A stretch of 64,000 nucleotides of DNA. Source: Marinobacter salinexigens. GTDB lineage: Bacteria; Pseudomonadota; Gammaproteobacteria; Pseudomonadales; Oleiphilaceae. Position numbers and translations under genes: made by a program. The notes below the pieces were generated by a model. It had not been told where the DNA came from, made no database searches, and saw nothing but the letters and a program-made list of their open reading frames with translations. The stretch is taken from NCBI RefSeq assembly GCF_008370345.1, contig NZ_VTUU01000009.1, positions 62,001 to 126,000 on the forward strand, in the 5' to 3' direction. Positions 62,508 through 64,000 of the stretch are shown here, in pieces. Position 1 is the first letter of the stretch, and every line of letters starts with the position of its first letter.

Positions 62508-64000
62508 ATGAAGAATATAGTGAAACACCTGAAAGGTGCCGTTATTGGGTTGTGTCTGGTGGCTCCGGTTACCGGCTATGCTGCGCCGGGCGTGATCGCA
62601 GATGAACCGTTGTACCTGGCTGGTGGTCGAGGCGTCCCAGGCAATCTGGTTCTTACGCCGTCAGTGGAGTATCCAACGCTGCAAAGTATAGCCAATATCG
62701 ATAATGACTATGCCAGCAGTAAAGAGTTTACGGGCTATTTCGATTCTGGAAAATGCTATGTATACGATTACGACGCTACAGAGTCAGAGCGTCACTTTTA
62801 CCCGACCTCGTTAACCAATTCAAGAACCTGTGGTGGGGCTGGTGAGTGGAGTGGCAACTTCCTGAACTGGGCTACAACTCAAACCATTGACCCTTTCCGA
62901 AAAGTTTTGACAGGCGGGTATCGGGTCCGGGATACGGCAACCGAAACATGGTTGGAAAAAGCTAGACATCCTGGACAAAGCGGCTTCCAGCGAATACTCG
63001 AAGGCAGTACGGCCGTTGCAGGGGCAACACCGTTTACAGCAGACAAGATAACGATCCTGATCAGCGGTCAGGGTATTAGTATGAATTTTAGTCTGAATAA
63101 CCTGCTGCCCTACCAGAATGTACATAACTATAATCCCAGTACCTTTGACTATTGGGATGACTTTAGTTATCGGGCTGCTGTTCGTGTGAAGGTTTGCGAC
63201 GCTTCCGTTGGAGTCGAGGACAACTGCGTTCAGTACTCCCAGGGGTGGAAGCCTGAGGGGGTTATCCAGAAGAACGCAGAGACTATTCGGTATAGTGTTT
63301 TTGGCTATCTCAATCACTCCAGTAATGTCCGTGATGGTGGTGTTCTGAGGGCTCGCCAGAAATTTGTTGGGCCAACTATGACCACTCCAGAGAATGGGGT
63401 GGTGGCGAATCCCAATACCGAATGGGATCAGGCGACCGGGGTACTGATTCGCAATCCAGATCCTGTAGATGCCTCCAATACGCCAGGGGTGATTGCAGAT
63501 AGCGGAGTTATCAACTACCTCAACAAGTTTGGACAGTTAAATGATTTCAATCATAAGTCGCTAGATCCTGTCAGCGAACTTTACTATGCCGCAACAAGAT
63601 ACCTTAAAGGACTGCCTGAAGTTTCATCATACTCGGCGTTGACAGGGTATACGGACGATGAAATTGCCCGCTTTACGGACAACTTTCCAGTAATTGAAGA
63701 CTGGGCTGATGATGACCCAGTTCAGTATGAATGCCAGCCAATGGCTATATTGGGTATTGGCGACGTCAATACTCACGACGATAAGAACCTCCCCGGGAAT
63801 GACACGTATCGTCAGGATGAGCCAACGATGCCATCCGAAGTGCAGAACGATGATACGGTCAATGTGATTAGCCGTACGAACCAGGTGGGTGTTATGGAAG
63901 GCATAACAAGCCTTGGTGAGACTAATAGTTTTACGGGGCGCGAGAATTCTGCCTACATCGCAGGCTTGGCGTACGATAACCATATTACTGATATAAGACC
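62508..64000 (+). CDS. pilY1: Type IV pilus tip adhesin PilY1 (3' end outside window)
   Basis: PilY1 sits at the pilus tip, acting in pilus extension, adhesion and surface sensing. The frame is open from ATG 62508 (GGAGGAG seven bases ahead) to the window end, 497 codons. There is a signal peptide ending near VTGYA, then the PilY1 N-terminal segments NFLNWATTQTIDPFRKVLTGG and, later, YYAATRYLKGLPE. The C-terminal beta-propeller with the calcium site lies outside the window. The N-terminal half is the variable, probably host- or surface-adapted part. Confidence 0.9.
   Translation, partial: MKNIVKHLKGAVIGLCLVAPVTGYAAPGVIADEPLYLAGGRGVPGNLVLTPSVEYPTLQSIANIDNDYASSKEFTGYFDSGKCYVYDYDATESERHFYPTSLTNSRTCGGAGEWSGNFLNWATTQTIDPFRKVLTGGYRVRDTATETWLEKARHPGQSGFQRILEGSTAVAGATPFTADKITILISGQGISMNFSLNNLLPYQNVHNYNPSTFDYWDDFSYRAAVRVKVCDASVGVEDNCVQYSQGWKPEGVIQKNAETIRYSVFGYLNHSSNVRDGGVLRARQKFVGPTMTTPENGVVANPNTEWDQATGVLIRNPDPVDASNTPGVIADSGVINYLNKFGQLNDFNHKSLDPVSELYYAATRYLKGLPEVSSYSALTGYTDDEIARFTDNFPVIEDWADDDPVQYECQPMAILGIGDVNTHDDKNLPGNDTYRQDEPTMPSEVQNDDTVNVISRTNQVGVMEGITSLGETNSFTGRENSAYIAGLAYDNHITDIR

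Overview
The window is a stretch of gammaproteobacterial chromosome, most likely from Marinobacter or a close relative. This rests on the protein sequences, on gene order close to Pseudomonas aeruginosa (recalled, not searched), and on a wax ester synthase/diacylglycerol acyltransferase gene, typical of oil-storing marine Marinobacter. Nearly all of it is core genome. I see no rRNA, tRNA, insertion sequence, prophage or CRISPR array, and no stretch over 300 bases without a gene. I found no convincing undescribed multi-gene system; the unusual items are single genes and small non-coding elements.

Layout. 1-2.8 kb: 3' part of ptsP and a patatin-like gene whose catalytic serine position reads Asn. 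2.9-12.2 kb: hslV-hslU with a heat-shock-type promoter, an FtsN-like SPOR protein, argS, an inserted low-GC gene for an Ig-like surface lipoprotein, priA and rpmE. 12.3-24.7 kb: malic enzyme, mrcA (PBP1A), the type IV pilus alignment operon pilMNOPQ, aroK-aroB and a DamX-like SPOR protein with a perfect hexanucleotide repeat. 24.8-36 kb: gltB-gltD, hemE, a PilZ protein, radA and ettA. 35.9-42.6 kb: glyA, nrdR, ribD, ribB(X), ribH, nusB, thiL, pgpA; riboflavin synthase (ribE) is absent from its usual place. 42.6-47.4 kb: accessory stretch with a tiny minus-strand gene, an unknown lipoprotein, WS/DGAT, a LysR regulator and a glutathionyl-hydroquinone reductase. 47.4-59.9 kb: ispB, rplU-rpmA, obgE-proB, rpsT, murJ, ribF-ileS-lspA-fkpB-ispH. 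60-64 kb: minor pilin operon fimT-pilV-pilW-pilX-pilY1, with pilY1 running off the end.

How the genes work together. Two type IV pilus modules (inner-membrane alignment complex plus secretin, and the minor pilin/PilY1 priming tip) and a possible c-di-GMP receptor (PilZ) point to a piliated, surface-attaching cell. The envelope is further served by PBP1A, MurJ, two SPOR proteins, LspA and the surface lipoprotein. Riboflavin genes and ribF lead to FMN/FAD, which glutamate synthase uses. IspH and IspB supply the isoprenoid/quinone side chain. WS/DGAT and perhaps the patatin-like protein belong to neutral-lipid metabolism.

Start codons were chosen by ribosome binding site, family length and overlap with the upstream gene. 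Promoters and terminators were read by eye from consensus and are untested.
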